64,000 nucleotides of DNA from Homoserinimonas aerilata (lineage in GTDB: Bacteria > Actinomycetota > Actinomycetes > Actinomycetales > Microbacteriaceae), in NCBI RefSeq assembly GCF_006716125.1, contig NZ_VFOM01000001.1:1736001-1800000 (forward strand), in the 5' to 3' direction. A program made the position numbers and the translations under genes. This document shows, piece after piece, positions 57,290-64,000 of this stretch. Every line of letters starts with the position of its first letter. Position 1 is the stretch's first letter. Under the pieces are notes generated by a model, which was not told where the DNA came from, searched no databases, and saw only the letters and a program-made list of their open reading frames with translations.

Positions 57290-58259
57290 GGCGAGCAGCA
57301 GAGGGCGCAGCGGATGCGACGGGTAACGAACCAGACGAGCCGGCGGCGGATGCCCGGGCCGACTGGCGGCGACGGTACGCGGCAAGCACCAGGTCGTCAG
57401 CGATGGCGACACGGATCGCCGCACACACCCGACCCCACTGCTGATGCAGCAACTGGTAGCCGACATGGATGACGGTGCCGTTGCCGCCAACGACGGTGAG
57501 CGCGCGGTCGAGATCGCCCGCCCAAGAGCTGGGCCCCTCCCCCGTCCAGTCGGGGTCGTGCTGCGCCCCGTCGACCTCCACGTAAGTGCTCGGGCCGACA
57601 CGGAAATCGAACCGGCCCGCACCCCGAACGGTCGACTGCTGCTCGAAGTGAATTCCGGCGTCGAGCAGCCACAGCCGCACGAAGGTCTCACCGTGTGACT
57701 CGTCGAGCGTGCTCACCAGGCAGCGCCACCGCTGCACTCGCGCGGGAGCACGCGCGAAGATCGCATCCAGCTGCCTCACGGTCGTGAGCCTGTGGTGCAG
57801 GGCGGCGCTCAGGCATGCGACCGCCACGTCCCGGGAACGTTCGAGCAGCACCGCCAACAGCGCATCGTCAACAGAGACCCGCCACCTCTCTCCCCCGTCG
57901 CGCGTGTCGGCCCAGTGCACCCGCACCATCGCACCGAAGTGAAGACGCGTGTGTTTGTCGTGCGGGCTGCGCAGCCGGGCCGCAGTGGCGGGCACGGCCA
58001 CGTGCAGCATGTCACCCCTGGGTACGCGCAGCCCGTAGCTGAGCAGCGCGGACACCGACGTGAGCCGGCCACCGACGCGCACGGCCATGATCGCCGACTC
58101 TGGCGCATCCGGAACCGAATACCAGCCGTGGCGCACCCTGAAGATGCGTTTCATCTCGAGCGCGTGACGGATGCTGTGGTCGGCGTATCCGAGCGCCAGT
58201 AGTTCGCGACGGCGCAGGAACCACCCGGCTCTGCGGATGCTCTGGTCGATCGATCGCAT
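57252..58259 (-). CDS. AbiEi-type winged-helix plus DUF559-like nuclease-fold protein
   Basis: The 335-residue protein starts at ATG 58259. The N-terminal ~70 residues (RRAGWFLRRRELLALGYADH, RVRHGWYSV) match the AbiEi antitoxin-type winged helix. The C-terminal part (about 210-300) resembles DUF559/Vsr-like PD-(D/E)XK folds, with FDFRVGPSTYVEVDGAQHD and AGDLDRALTVVGGNGTVIH. Such proteins are frequent in Microbacteriaceae, are often annotated as AbiEi-like, and have no proven toxin partner; none is adjacent here. The final 12 residues (RKRRKSRAKPPW) and stop come from palindrome copy 6, so the native C-terminus was replaced or extended. Confidence 0.78.
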   Translation of the reverse strand: MRSIDQSIRRAGWFLRRRELLALGYADHSIRHALEMKRIFRVRHGWYSVPDAPESAIMAVRVGGRLTSVSALLSYGLRVPRGDMLHVAVPATAARLRSPHDKHTRLHFGAMVRVHWADTRDGGERWRVSVDDALLAVLLERSRDVAVACLSAALHHRLTTVRQLDAIFARAPARVQRWRCLVSTLDESHGETFVRLWLLDAGIHFEQQSTVRGAGRFDFRVGPSTYVEVDGAQHDPDWTGEGPSSWAGDLDRALTVVGGNGTVIHVGYQLLHQQWGRVCAAIRVAIADDLVLAAYRRRQSARASAAGSSGSLPVASAAPSAARRKRRKSRAKPPW

Positions 58260-58388
58260 CACCCCATGCTGTCGGCCGGGCGCGGCGTCTTCTCGCTGGT
58301 GACACGCATCTGTGCACTCGCGTGCCCGGACGCGCCCTGGTGGGGACGAGTCGCGCGACCCGCCCCACGACGCTGGCCTGTGCCTGCC

Positions 58389-58467
58389 GAAAACGAAGGA
58401 GATTCGCGGCGAAACGACCCCGGCGTGCGCCCGCGGGGACGTTTCCGGCCGCATCTCCTTCGTTTTC
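58389..58467. repeat. 79-bp interspersed palindrome, copy 7
   Basis: Well-preserved arms (GAAAACGAAGGAGAT on both sides) and a palindromic interior (GCGAAACGACCCC and GGGGACGTTTCCGGC). It lies 38 bp after the manA stop and 130 bp before the AbiEi/DUF559 start. Confidence 0.95.
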
Positions 58468-58504
58468 GGCGGGCCCACGCACCGCAGCCGAATCGGCCCC
58501 GGCG

Positions 58505-59959
58505 TTACGACCCGCTGGCGATGAACAGTTCGGCGTCGCCCTCGACGGTGAGTGCGCCCTCCGACGCGGTGATGAACACCGAGTCTCCGCGCACGAGCCG
58601 CACAGACGACTCCTGCCCGGTCACGGTCGCCTCGCCGCGCGTGCAGATGGCAATCGCCGACGTCTCGAGCGCGAGTGACGCGCTCCCGTCGACGACGGCA
58701 AGCTCGAAGCCGGCGTCCGTAGGGCGAAAAATGTCGGCGCCGCCCGAACGCACCGGCCGCAGCCACGGCACCGGCTGCGGTGCGAAGTCGAGCACGGCGA
58801 GCAGCTCGCCCACGTCGATGTGTTTCGGAGTGAGCCCGCCGCGCAGCACATTGTCGGATGCGACCATCAGTTCGACGCCGAGCCCGTGCAGGTAGGCGTG
58901 GATGTTGCCGGCCGGCAGGTAGAGCGCCTCGCCGCGGCGCAGTGTGACCCGGTTCAGTAGCAGCGAGATGACGATGCCGGGGTCGCCGGGGTATTCGGCG
59001 GCGAGCATCCGCACGGTGCCTGCCGCGGCATCCGCTGCTGCGCTGCCGAAAACGAAGGAGCTGTGGCCGCTTTCTGCCCCGTCGACGCCCTGCGGGGTCG
59101 TTTCGCCGGGTATCTCCTTCGTTTTCGGCAGGCCATCGGCGGGCGGGGCGGATGCGGCGGGCGGGGCGGATGCGGCGGGCGCGGCGGATGCGGCGGCGCC
59201 AGCAGCAGAGCTGGCAGCAGCGGTCGCGGCAGCCGCGCGCGTGACGGCCGCGACCAGTTCGTCGACGCCGGGGCCGCGCGTGATCAGCCATTCGAACACT
59301 TCGGCCAGCGGGCGCGACTCGATCCGCGCGGCGAGCTGCTCGAGCCGATCGTCGGGCCCGAGCGCGCGCACGATCTGCGCCGACAATTGCGGGTCTCTGA
59401 AGCCGCACAATGCGTCGAAGGTGTCGCTGAGTGCGTAGATGATCTCCGGCTTCGGGTACGGGTCCTTGTAGTTGCGGTGCGGCGCGTCGAGCGGGATGCC
59501 GGCGGCGTTTTCGCGTTCGAAGCCGGCGATCGCCTGCTCAGGAGTCGGGTGAGCCTGCAACGACAGCGGGCCACCCGCCGCGAGGATCTTCAACAGAAAG
59601 GGCAGCCGACCCTCGCCGAATTCGAAGGAGTTCTCTCCCTTTTCTGCCGCAGATGTGCCCGCAGCGGTCGTTTCGTCGCGAATCTCCTTCGTTTTCGGTA
59701 CATCCACCGGCACAGCCCCCAGCGCCGGCACAGAAGCGCCAGCAGACGCAGCGACCTCGCCCCCCTGTCGCTCCAGCCATTCGGCCAGCGTCTGCGCCCC
59801 GTCGACGGGCTGCACGAGCCGCGACGGCGAGCCGGGGTGCGTGCCGAGCCACAGTTCCGCTTCGGGGCCGCCGGATGCTTCGGTACCGAGCAGCGAGGAG
59901 ATGGCCGTCGTCGACCCCCACGCGTACGGGCGCGGGGTGTTGGCGATGCGCAGGAACAT
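58505..59959 (-). CDS. manA: Mannose-6-phosphate isomerase, class I, with two in-frame palindrome insertions
   Basis: ManA interconverts fructose-6-phosphate and mannose-6-phosphate using zinc. The core is intact: FLRIANTPRPYAWGSTTAI, LPFLLKILAAGGPLSLQAHP, YPKPEIIYALSDTFDALCGF, AGNIHAYLHGLGVELMVASD and RGGLTPKHIDVGELL. At 484 residues it is clearly longer than typical actinobacterial ManA (around 400). The excess is explained by two 26-codon segments encoded by palindrome copies 9 (residues 89-114, KTKEIRDETT...NSFEF) and 8 (residues 279-304, KTKEIPGETT...SSFVF), and by ASAPPA tandem repeats next to copy 8. The first insertion directly precedes the catalytic LPFLLK block; the second is in a variable Ala-rich linker. 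Both keep the frame, so the enzyme is probably functional. Confidence 0.95.
   Translation of the reverse strand: MFLRIANTPRPYAWGSTTAISSLLGTEASGGPEAELWLGTHPGSPSRLVQPVDGAQTLAEWLERQGGEVAASAGASVPALGAVPVDVPKTKEIRDETTAAGTSAAEKGENSFEFGEGRLPFLLKILAAGGPLSLQAHPTPEQAIAGFERENAAGIPLDAPHRNYKDPYPKPEIIYALSDTFDALCGFRDPQLSAQIVRALGPDDRLEQLAARIESRPLAEVFEWLITRGPGVDELVAAVTRAAAATAAASSAAGAAASAAPAASAPPAASAPPADGLPKTKEIPGETTPQGVDGAESGHSSFVFGSAAADAAAGTVRMLAAEYPGDPGIVISLLLNRVTLRRGEALYLPAGNIHAYLHGLGVELMVASDNVLRGGLTPKHIDVGELLAVLDFAPQPVPWLRPVRSGGADIFRPTDAGFELAVVDGSASLALETSAIAICTRGEATVTGQESSVRLVRGDSVFITASEGALTVEGDAELFIASGS
59048..59126. repeat. 79-bp interspersed palindrome, copy 8 (inside manA)
   Basis: It sits within the manA coding sequence and is read on the minus strand as KTKEIPGETTPQ...SSFVF. 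Outer arms are intact for about 12 bp (GAAAACGAAGGAG), while the next bases differ. An 18-bp tandem repeat lies 11 bp to the right. Confidence 0.95.
59138..59191. repeat. 18-bp tandem repeat, three units, inside manA
   Basis: Three consecutive units of GGCGGGCGGGGCGGATGC (the third with one change) encode ASAPPA repeats on the minus strand. The unit is a multiple of three, so copy-number change would preserve the manA frame. Confidence 0.85.
59618..59696. repeat. 79-bp interspersed palindrome, copy 9 (inside manA)
   Basis: It lies immediately upstream of the codons for GRLPFLLK in manA and is read as KTKEIRDETT...NSFEF. One arm is GAATTCGAAGGAG instead of GAAAACGAAGGAG, the other is canonical, and the length is still 79 bp. 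Confidence 0.93.
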
Positions 59960-60103
59960 GCTGTGGCCTCTCAAGAGGGGTTCTACAACGGGGCACGGTG
60001 GCACCGTCGGCGGGTTAGTCCAAAGTACCAATCTGCTTGGGGTGGCGGGCGCAGCATCCGTAGTCTCACTGTTGACACCGTCCGTATACGCAATGGAGCT
60101 TTC

Positions 60104-61282
60104 ATGTCGTTCGATTCTTTGGCCGCCGATTTCTATGGTTTCGAGAACACCCTGACCGATGAGGAGAAGGGGTTTCTGCTGCGGTTGCGCGAGTACCTTG
60201 ACTCTGAGATCCGGCCGATTGTGAATGATCACTGGAACCGTGCCGAGTTCCCGACCCAGCTCATCCGGGGTCTCGCCGATCTGGGTGTTGCGGGTCTCGC
60301 CTGGGAGGAGACGCGTCCGTTCGAGAATTCGGCGGTCTTCCGCGGGTGGGTTGCCATCGAGTTGGGTCGTGTGGATGCGAGCGTGAGCACCTACATCGGT
60401 GTGCAGAACGGGCTGGCGATGGGGTCGATTGCGGCGTGCGGCAGCGCGGAGCAGCGTGCCGACTGGCTGCCGCGGATGGCGTCCGGCGAGGTTGTGGGCG
60501 CGTTCGGCCTGACCGAGCCGCTGAGTGGAAGCGACAGCGCGCAGGGGCTGCGCACGACGGCGCGGCGTGACGGCGACAACTGGATTCTGAATGGTTCGAA
60601 GCGGTGGATCGGCAACGCCACTTTCAGCGACATCACCATCATCTGGGCGAAAGATGAGGCCGACAACCAGGTGAAGGGTTTCATTGTTCCGACGAGCACG
60701 GCCGGCTATTCGGCGACGAAGATCGAGAACAAGCAGAGCCTGCGCATGGTGCAGAATGCGGACATCACGCTCGACAATGTAGTGGTTCCGGATGCCCTGA
60801 AGCTGGCGGACGCGAACTCCTTCAAGGACACGGCGCGTGTTCTGAGGGCGACACGTGCTGACGTGGCGTGGGGTGCCGTGGCGACGTCGATCGGCGCGTA
60901 CGAGGCGGCCGTGAAGTATGCGGGCGAGCGCGTGCAGTTCGGCAAGACCATCGGCAGCCACCAGCTGGTGCAGGACCTGCTGGCGAAGAGCCTCGGCAAC
61001 ATCACGGCGTCACTGGCGCTGTGCATGCGGGTGTCGCAGATGCAGGACGAGGGCATCCAGCGGGACGAGCATTCTGCGCTGGCGAAGGCGTTCACGACGA
61101 GCCGCATGCGCGAGACGGTGGCGTGGTGCCGCGAGATCTTCGGCGGCAACGGCATCGTCACCGACTACGACGTGATCCGGTTCTTCATGGATGCGGAAGC
61201 GCTGTACTCGTATGAGGGCACGCGCGAGATGAACACGCTCATTGTGGGCCGCGCGATCACGGGCACGGCCGCGTTCGTCTGA
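60104..61282 (+). CDS. Acyl-CoA dehydrogenase, glutaryl-CoA-dehydrogenase-like
   Basis: This 392-residue flavin enzyme starts at ATG 60104 with GGAG six bases upstream. Motifs include FGLTEPLSGSDSAQGLRTTA, NGSKRWIGNATFSDITII, RVQFGKTIGSHQLVQDLLAK and, near the C-terminus, FFMDAEALYSYEGTREMNTLIVGRAITG. The Glu in YEGT is at the position of the catalytic base in glutaryl-CoA and related dehydrogenases. The substrate is probably a short-chain or dicarboxyl acyl-CoA. It is divergent from manA (144 bp gap) and followed by two palindromes. Confidence 0.88.
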   Translation: MSFDSLAADFYGFENTLTDEEKGFLLRLREYLDSEIRPIVNDHWNRAEFPTQLIRGLADLGVAGLAWEETRPFENSAVFRGWVAIELGRVDASVSTYIGVQNGLAMGSIAACGSAEQRADWLPRMASGEVVGAFGLTEPLSGSDSAQGLRTTARRDGDNWILNGSKRWIGNATFSDITIIWAKDEADNQVKGFIVPTSTAGYSATKIENKQSLRMVQNADITLDNVVVPDALKLADANSFKDTARVLRATRADVAWGAVATSIGAYEAAVKYAGERVQFGKTIGSHQLVQDLLAKSLGNITASLALCMRVSQMQDEGIQRDEHSALAKAFTTSRMRETVAWCREIFGGNGIVTDYDVIRFFMDAEALYSYEGTREMNTLIVGRAITGTAAFV

Positions 61283-61388
61283 CGCCGGCGCTGCAGCGCT
61301 CCCCCGGCTCGGCGTGCTGTGGCATCCGCCGCGTGACGGACGTGCTGTGACGGGTTCGCCGTGACGGGCTCACTGCGACGGCCGCGCT

Positions 61389-61467
61389 GAAAACGAAGGA
61401 GATGGTGCCGTTTTCGTCCCCGTGGGGCGCATCCGGGGTCGTTTCGGCGAGGATCTCCTTCGTTTTC
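61389..61467. repeat. 79-bp interspersed palindrome, copy 10
   Basis: Canonical arms (GAAAACGAAGGAGAT both sides) and interior blocks CGTTTTCGTCCCCG and CGGGGTCGTTTCGGCG (the first beginning in the left half), so nearly the whole element is palindromic. It lies 107 bp after the acyl-CoA dehydrogenase stop. Confidence 0.95.
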
Positions 61468-61541
61468 GGCGGGCAACTGCGCGCAATCAACGATCGGATG
61501 CGCTCGGTGCGGCGAACGGTACGTGGCGTGGTGAGTGCGCC

Positions 61542-61620
61542 GAAAACGCAGGAGATCGTGTCGATAACGTCCCCGTGAGGACGATTTGCGGACGCTTCGG
61601 CCGATATCTCCTTCGTTTTC
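61542..61620. repeat. 79-bp interspersed palindrome, copy 11
   Basis: Left arm GAAAACGCAGGAGAT (one change), right arm canonical. It ends 60 bp before the O-antigen ligase ATG. It is the only copy with a stop codon (TGA) in the rightward KTKE frame. Confidence 0.95.
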
Positions 61621-61679
61621 GGCGGGCAGAGGCGGGCACGGGCGGGAGCGCACCCCGCCCGCGCCGTAAACTCGTGGCC

Positions 61680-63065
61680 ATGCTGCAGAGCCGTTCGTTC
61701 TTGTCGTTTTTTGCGACGCTGACCCTGTTCACGCTGCTCGCCGGCGACGCCCTGCGGTACACGCTGAGCTGGTACGGCTGGGGTGTGGTGGTCGCGTTCA
61801 TCGTGGCGGTGTCGGCCACGCTGGTGTGGCAGCGCAGGGGTGTGCTGCGCCTGGGTGCTGCGCCGTACCCGCTGGTGTTGTTCATGCTGCTGGCCACAGC
61901 ATCCGTCGCCTGGTCTTTCTATCCGGGCGCGTCGGCGTTGGGCATTGCGGGCCAGTGGGTGACAACGCTGGGGGCGTTCGCGTTGGCGCTGATTCTGGAT
62001 TGGGCTGAGCTGCTGCGGTTTCTGGGTCGCGCGATCAAGTACATTCTGGCGTTGTCGCTGCTGTTCGAGTTGATGGTGGCGACTGTGGTGCGCGTGCCGG
62101 TGCTGCCGTTGTGGGTGGAGTATCCGGATGGCAAGCTGCCGCTGCAGTTGTTCTGGTCGCGCAATGTGCTGTTCGATGGTGGGCCCATTCAGGGCATTGT
62201 GGGCAATTCGAGTCTGCTGGCGTTTGTGGCGCTGCTGGGTGTGATTGTGTTTGCGGTGCAGTTTGCGGCGCGCAGTGCGATCGATCTGCCGACGCATACG
62301 ACGTTGCGCCGTCACGGTGTGGGCATGGTGTTCTGGTTGGCGGTGTCCGCGCTGGTGGTGGTGTTGACGCGGTCGGCGACGATCCTGTTGGCGCTGGTGG
62401 TGTTGGCGATTGTGGTGGCGGTGGTGTGGACGATGCGGCGCATCCGCGTGGGTGCCCCGCGCACGATCGCGTATGTGGTGTTCGCTGCGGCTCTCGCGGC
62501 GGTGGCGACGGTGTCGCTTGTGGGGCGTGACGGCATCCTGGGCCTTCTGGGTAAGAGCAGTGACCTGACGGGCCGTTTGGGCATCTGGGAGGCTGTTGTC
62601 GGCCTGGCGGAGCAGCGCCCGGTGTTCGGTTGGGGTTGGGTGAGTTATTGGGCGCCGTGGGTGGCGCCGTTTGACACTCTTGAGGTGCGCCATGGGGTGC
62701 TGCAGTTGCATGCCCACAATGCGTGGCTGGATGTCTGGCTGCAGCTGGGCTGGGTGGGCATGATCGTGTTTGCGGCGTTGGTGTTGTCGACACTGCTGCG
62801 GTCGTGGTTTTTGGCGGTGGATGGTTCGCTGCCTCGTAACCATCCGGGTGATTCGGATGCGGGGCTTGCGCCGAAGCCGCATCCTGCCCTGTCGATGCTT
62901 CCGCTGTTGTTGATGGTGGCGTTGCTCGTGCAGAGCGTTGCGGAGAGTCGCCTGCTGGTTGAGTATGGCTGGGCGTTGTTGGTGTTTGTGGCGATCCGTA
63001 CGAAGATCACGCCGGCCGCTCCGGCTGATCGCCCGTTGACGGATACGGCTCGCCGCAGCGCCTGA
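61680..63065 (+). CDS. O-antigen ligase/polymerase (Wzy/WaaL) family membrane protein
   Basis: This 461-residue protein has about 11-12 membrane helices and the family signature loop LQLHAHNAWLDVWLQLGWVG near residue 345, preceded by GRLGIWEAVVGLAEQRPVFGWGW. Such proteins polymerise or ligate surface polysaccharide. The ATG at 61680 follows TAAACT by seven bases, suggesting a leaderless mRNA. Its base use is less GC-rich than that of its neighbours, with runs rich in GTG and TTG. The stop is 3 bp from the convergent VanZ stop. Confidence 0.85.
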   Translation: MLQSRSFLSFFATLTLFTLLAGDALRYTLSWYGWGVVVAFIVAVSATLVWQRRGVLRLGAAPYPLVLFMLLATASVAWSFYPGASALGIAGQWVTTLGAFALALILDWAELLRFLGRAIKYILALSLLFELMVATVVRVPVLPLWVEYPDGKLPLQLFWSRNVLFDGGPIQGIVGNSSLLAFVALLGVIVFAVQFAARSAIDLPTHTTLRRHGVGMVFWLAVSALVVVLTRSATILLALVVLAIVVAVVWTMRRIRVGAPRTIAYVVFAAALAAVATVSLVGRDGILGLLGKSSDLTGRLGIWEAVVGLAEQRPVFGWGWVSYWAPWVAPFDTLEVRHGVLQLHAHNAWLDVWLQLGWVGMIVFAALVLSTLLRSWFLAVDGSLPRNHPGDSDAGLAPKPHPALSMLPLLLMVALLVQSVAESRLLVEYGWALLVFVAIRTKITPAAPADRPLTDTARRSA

Positions 63066-63068
63066 GGT

Positions 63069-63587
63069 TTATTGCCGCTGGTGGTCGTGTCGGCTGTTGG
63101 CGGCGCGCTGTGCTGCTTCGCGCCTGTCGCGTTCGACGAGCCCGTCGCGGTGGGCGACGATGAGCCGGAAGGTGACGGATGCTGTGGCGCCGAGCAAAAA
63201 TCCGGTGCTGTTGGAGATAAGGTCGCGCACTTCGGGGAACCGGTCGGGCAGGAACAGCAGTTGCCCGAGTTCGATCACGCCGGAGAAGATCGTGCCGAGG
63301 AACAGCAGCACCCACCAGTGTCGCCGCGAGACGAGCAGCGCCACGAATATGCCGAGCGGCACGAACATGAGGATGTTGCCGAGGAATTCGATGGTGAGAA
63401 AGTTGACGCTTTCGAAGAGTCCGCGAGCGTGGAGCGAGGCGAGCACGCGGTGGACGACGCGGCCGACGAAGCCAGAGCCGGGCATCTGCGGGGTGAGCGT
63501 GATTACCATGACGAAGGCGGCGTAGACCACGAGCAGGAGCATGGTGAGCCGCCGCCTGAAGCGTGACGCCCTGGGCCCTTCGTCCAT
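63069..63587 (-). CDS. VanZ family protein
   Basis: This 172-residue membrane protein has about four helices and the VanZ-like blocks TLTPQMPGSGF, NFLTIEFLGNILMFVPLGIF, GTIFSGVIELGQLLFLPDR and RDLISNSTGFLLGA. VanZ relatives are linked to glycopeptide (teicoplanin) tolerance and envelope functions; the role here is unknown. The start ATG 63587 has a strong GGAGGGGGA site upstream. Confidence 0.88.
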   Translation of the reverse strand: MDEGPRASRFRRRLTMLLLVVYAAFVMVITLTPQMPGSGFVGRVVHRVLASLHARGLFESVNFLTIEFLGNILMFVPLGIFVALLVSRRHWWVLLFLGTIFSGVIELGQLLFLPDRFPEVRDLISNSTGFLLGATASVTFRLIVAHRDGLVERDRREAAQRAANSRHDHQRQ

Positions 63588-63674
63588 GGCTTCCCCCTCC
63601 CCCGTTCTATGGCTGTGCTGCGGCGTCCAGACTATCCGTCGTCGTGGTGCGGATGCCGCCCGCCGGTGGGTGCG

Positions 63675-64000
63675 CTATGGCACGGGTACTGTGGCGCAGT
63701 CGAGCGTGCTTTCTTCGATCGTGGTGGGGTTGACCATGGGTGTGATCTGGGCTTCGAGCGCCTTCTCGCCAGCTTCCGGCGCGGTGATGTCGTAGCTGAT
63801 AGTCACGGTCGCGCCCGGTTCGACGAGCAGCTGGACTCGTGAGACCGGGTATGCCTCGTCGTGGTAGCTGCCGAGGGCGAGCGGGCCGCCGTTGACTGTT
63901 GCGCTGTTGATGGTCGAGCCGGGCGGCGCGTAGATGAGCTGCACCATGCGCTGCGCGCCGGGGTTGAGGCCCTCGTGCTCGTAGTTGCCGAGGATGGAGG
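63675..64000 (-). CDS. DUF4012-like protein, C-terminal end (partial)
   Basis: This is the last ~108 codons of a protein that begins beyond the window. The visible part is a beta-sandwich-like extracellular domain: NYEHEGLNPGAQRMVQLIYA, then PPGSTINSATVNGGPLALG, VQLLVEPGATVTISYDITAP and QITPMVNPTTIEE. This matches the C-terminus of DUF4012 proteins, large surface proteins often encoded among cell-envelope polysaccharide genes. The assignment rests on the tail only. Confidence 0.6.
   Translation of the reverse strand, partial: SILGNYEHEGLNPGAQRMVQLIYAPPGSTINSATVNGGPLALGSYHDEAYPVSRVQLLVEPGATVTISYDITAPEAGEKALEAQITPMVNPTTIEESTLDCATVPVP

Larger units (their letters stand above)
61283..61679. other. 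397-bp gap carrying palindrome copies 10 and 11
   Basis: Between the acyl-CoA dehydrogenase stop and the O-antigen ligase start the only recognisable content is two palindromes separated by 74 bp and a TAAACT -10-like box (61667-61672) seven bases before the next ATG. No gene is supported. Confidence 0.65.

Noticed and set aside
57252..58259. AbiE toxin-antitoxin pair
   Set aside because: Only the AbiEi-like domain is present, fused to a nuclease-like fold; no AbiEii nucleotidyltransferase gene is adjacent on either side.
59063..60103. Long rightward frame continuing upstream of the acyl-CoA dehydrogenase
   Set aside because: It overlaps manA antisense; the conserved dehydrogenase begins at ATG 60104 with its own ribosome-binding site.
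42641..61620. CRISPR array
   Set aside because: Copies are dispersed over many genes at irregular spacing, are palindromic over their whole length, and there are no cas genes.

Overview
The window is a chromosomal segment of a high-GC actinobacterium, most likely of the Microbacteriaceae (order Micrococcales). The family assignment is an inference. It rests on the GC-rich codon use, the Kgd-type 2-oxoglutarate enzyme, a SigH/SigR sigma factor with a zinc anti-sigma partner, the MtrAB-LpqB signalling cluster, a WhiB regulator, an actinobacterial tad pilus locus and many apparently leaderless transcripts. Much of the order (sigma/anti-sigma, aroA, rsgA, secA, hpf, comF, lpqB, mtrB, mtrA, ahcY, manB, DUF3499, metallopeptidase, whiB, manA) follows the M. 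tuberculosis Rv3221A-Rv3260c region as I know it. This is conserved housekeeping backbone with local insertions, not a genomic island.

Layout. 1-12 kb: 3' end of kgd, the redox-stress sigma factor and its anti-sigma factor, aroA, rsgA, a HisN-type phosphatase, two divergent DHA2 exporters, a remnant of a BetT-type choline transporter, and a YigZ-family protein. 12-20 kb: paired fluoride channels, tmRNA (ssrA), a septum-formation-type lipoprotein, smpB, ftsX, ftsE, prfB and an MFS transporter; a long Ala/Gly heptad-repeat membrane protein on the opposite strand separates prfB from ftsE. 21-28 kb: a tad (Flp-type) pilus operon, preceded by a fused PhzE-type anthranilate synthase with a classical Trp attenuator. 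28-37 kb: secA, hpf, comF, lpqB, mtrB, mtrA. 37-42.6 kb: a membrane protein, DUF4129, DUF4350, MoxR and DUF58 operon. 42.7-50 kb: epimerase, pyrimidine-dimer glycosylase family, SpoIIM, RDD, ahcY, manB, DUF3499, metallopeptidase. 50-64 kb: cell-envelope genes (DUF5719, a large membrane glycosyltransferase, manA, O-antigen ligase family, VanZ, DUF4012-like), with whiB, a GlxA-type regulator, an AbiEi/DUF559 protein and a glutaryl-CoA-dehydrogenase-like enzyme between them.

The most unusual feature is a family of eleven interspersed imperfect palindromes. Every copy is exactly 79 bp from GAAAACG to CGTTTTC. They lie at 21.0, 42.6, 46.6, 48.3, 55.3, 57.2, 58.4, 59.05, 59.6, 61.4 and 61.5 kb, ten of them within 19 kb. 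Nine lie wholly or partly between genes. Two lie inside manA and are translated in frame, each adding 26 codons, and one supplies the last 12 codons and the stop of the AbiEi/DUF559 gene. The terminal arms are conserved while the interior varies, and the length never changes. This resembles the in-frame Rickettsia palindromic elements but is unrelated in sequence as far as I can tell.

Other regulatory observations are a SigR/SigH-type promoter (GGAAT-N17-GTT) placed to autoregulate the sigma gene, a complete Trp attenuator with a 12-codon leader peptide, and a strongly over-represented heptamer GCATCCG.
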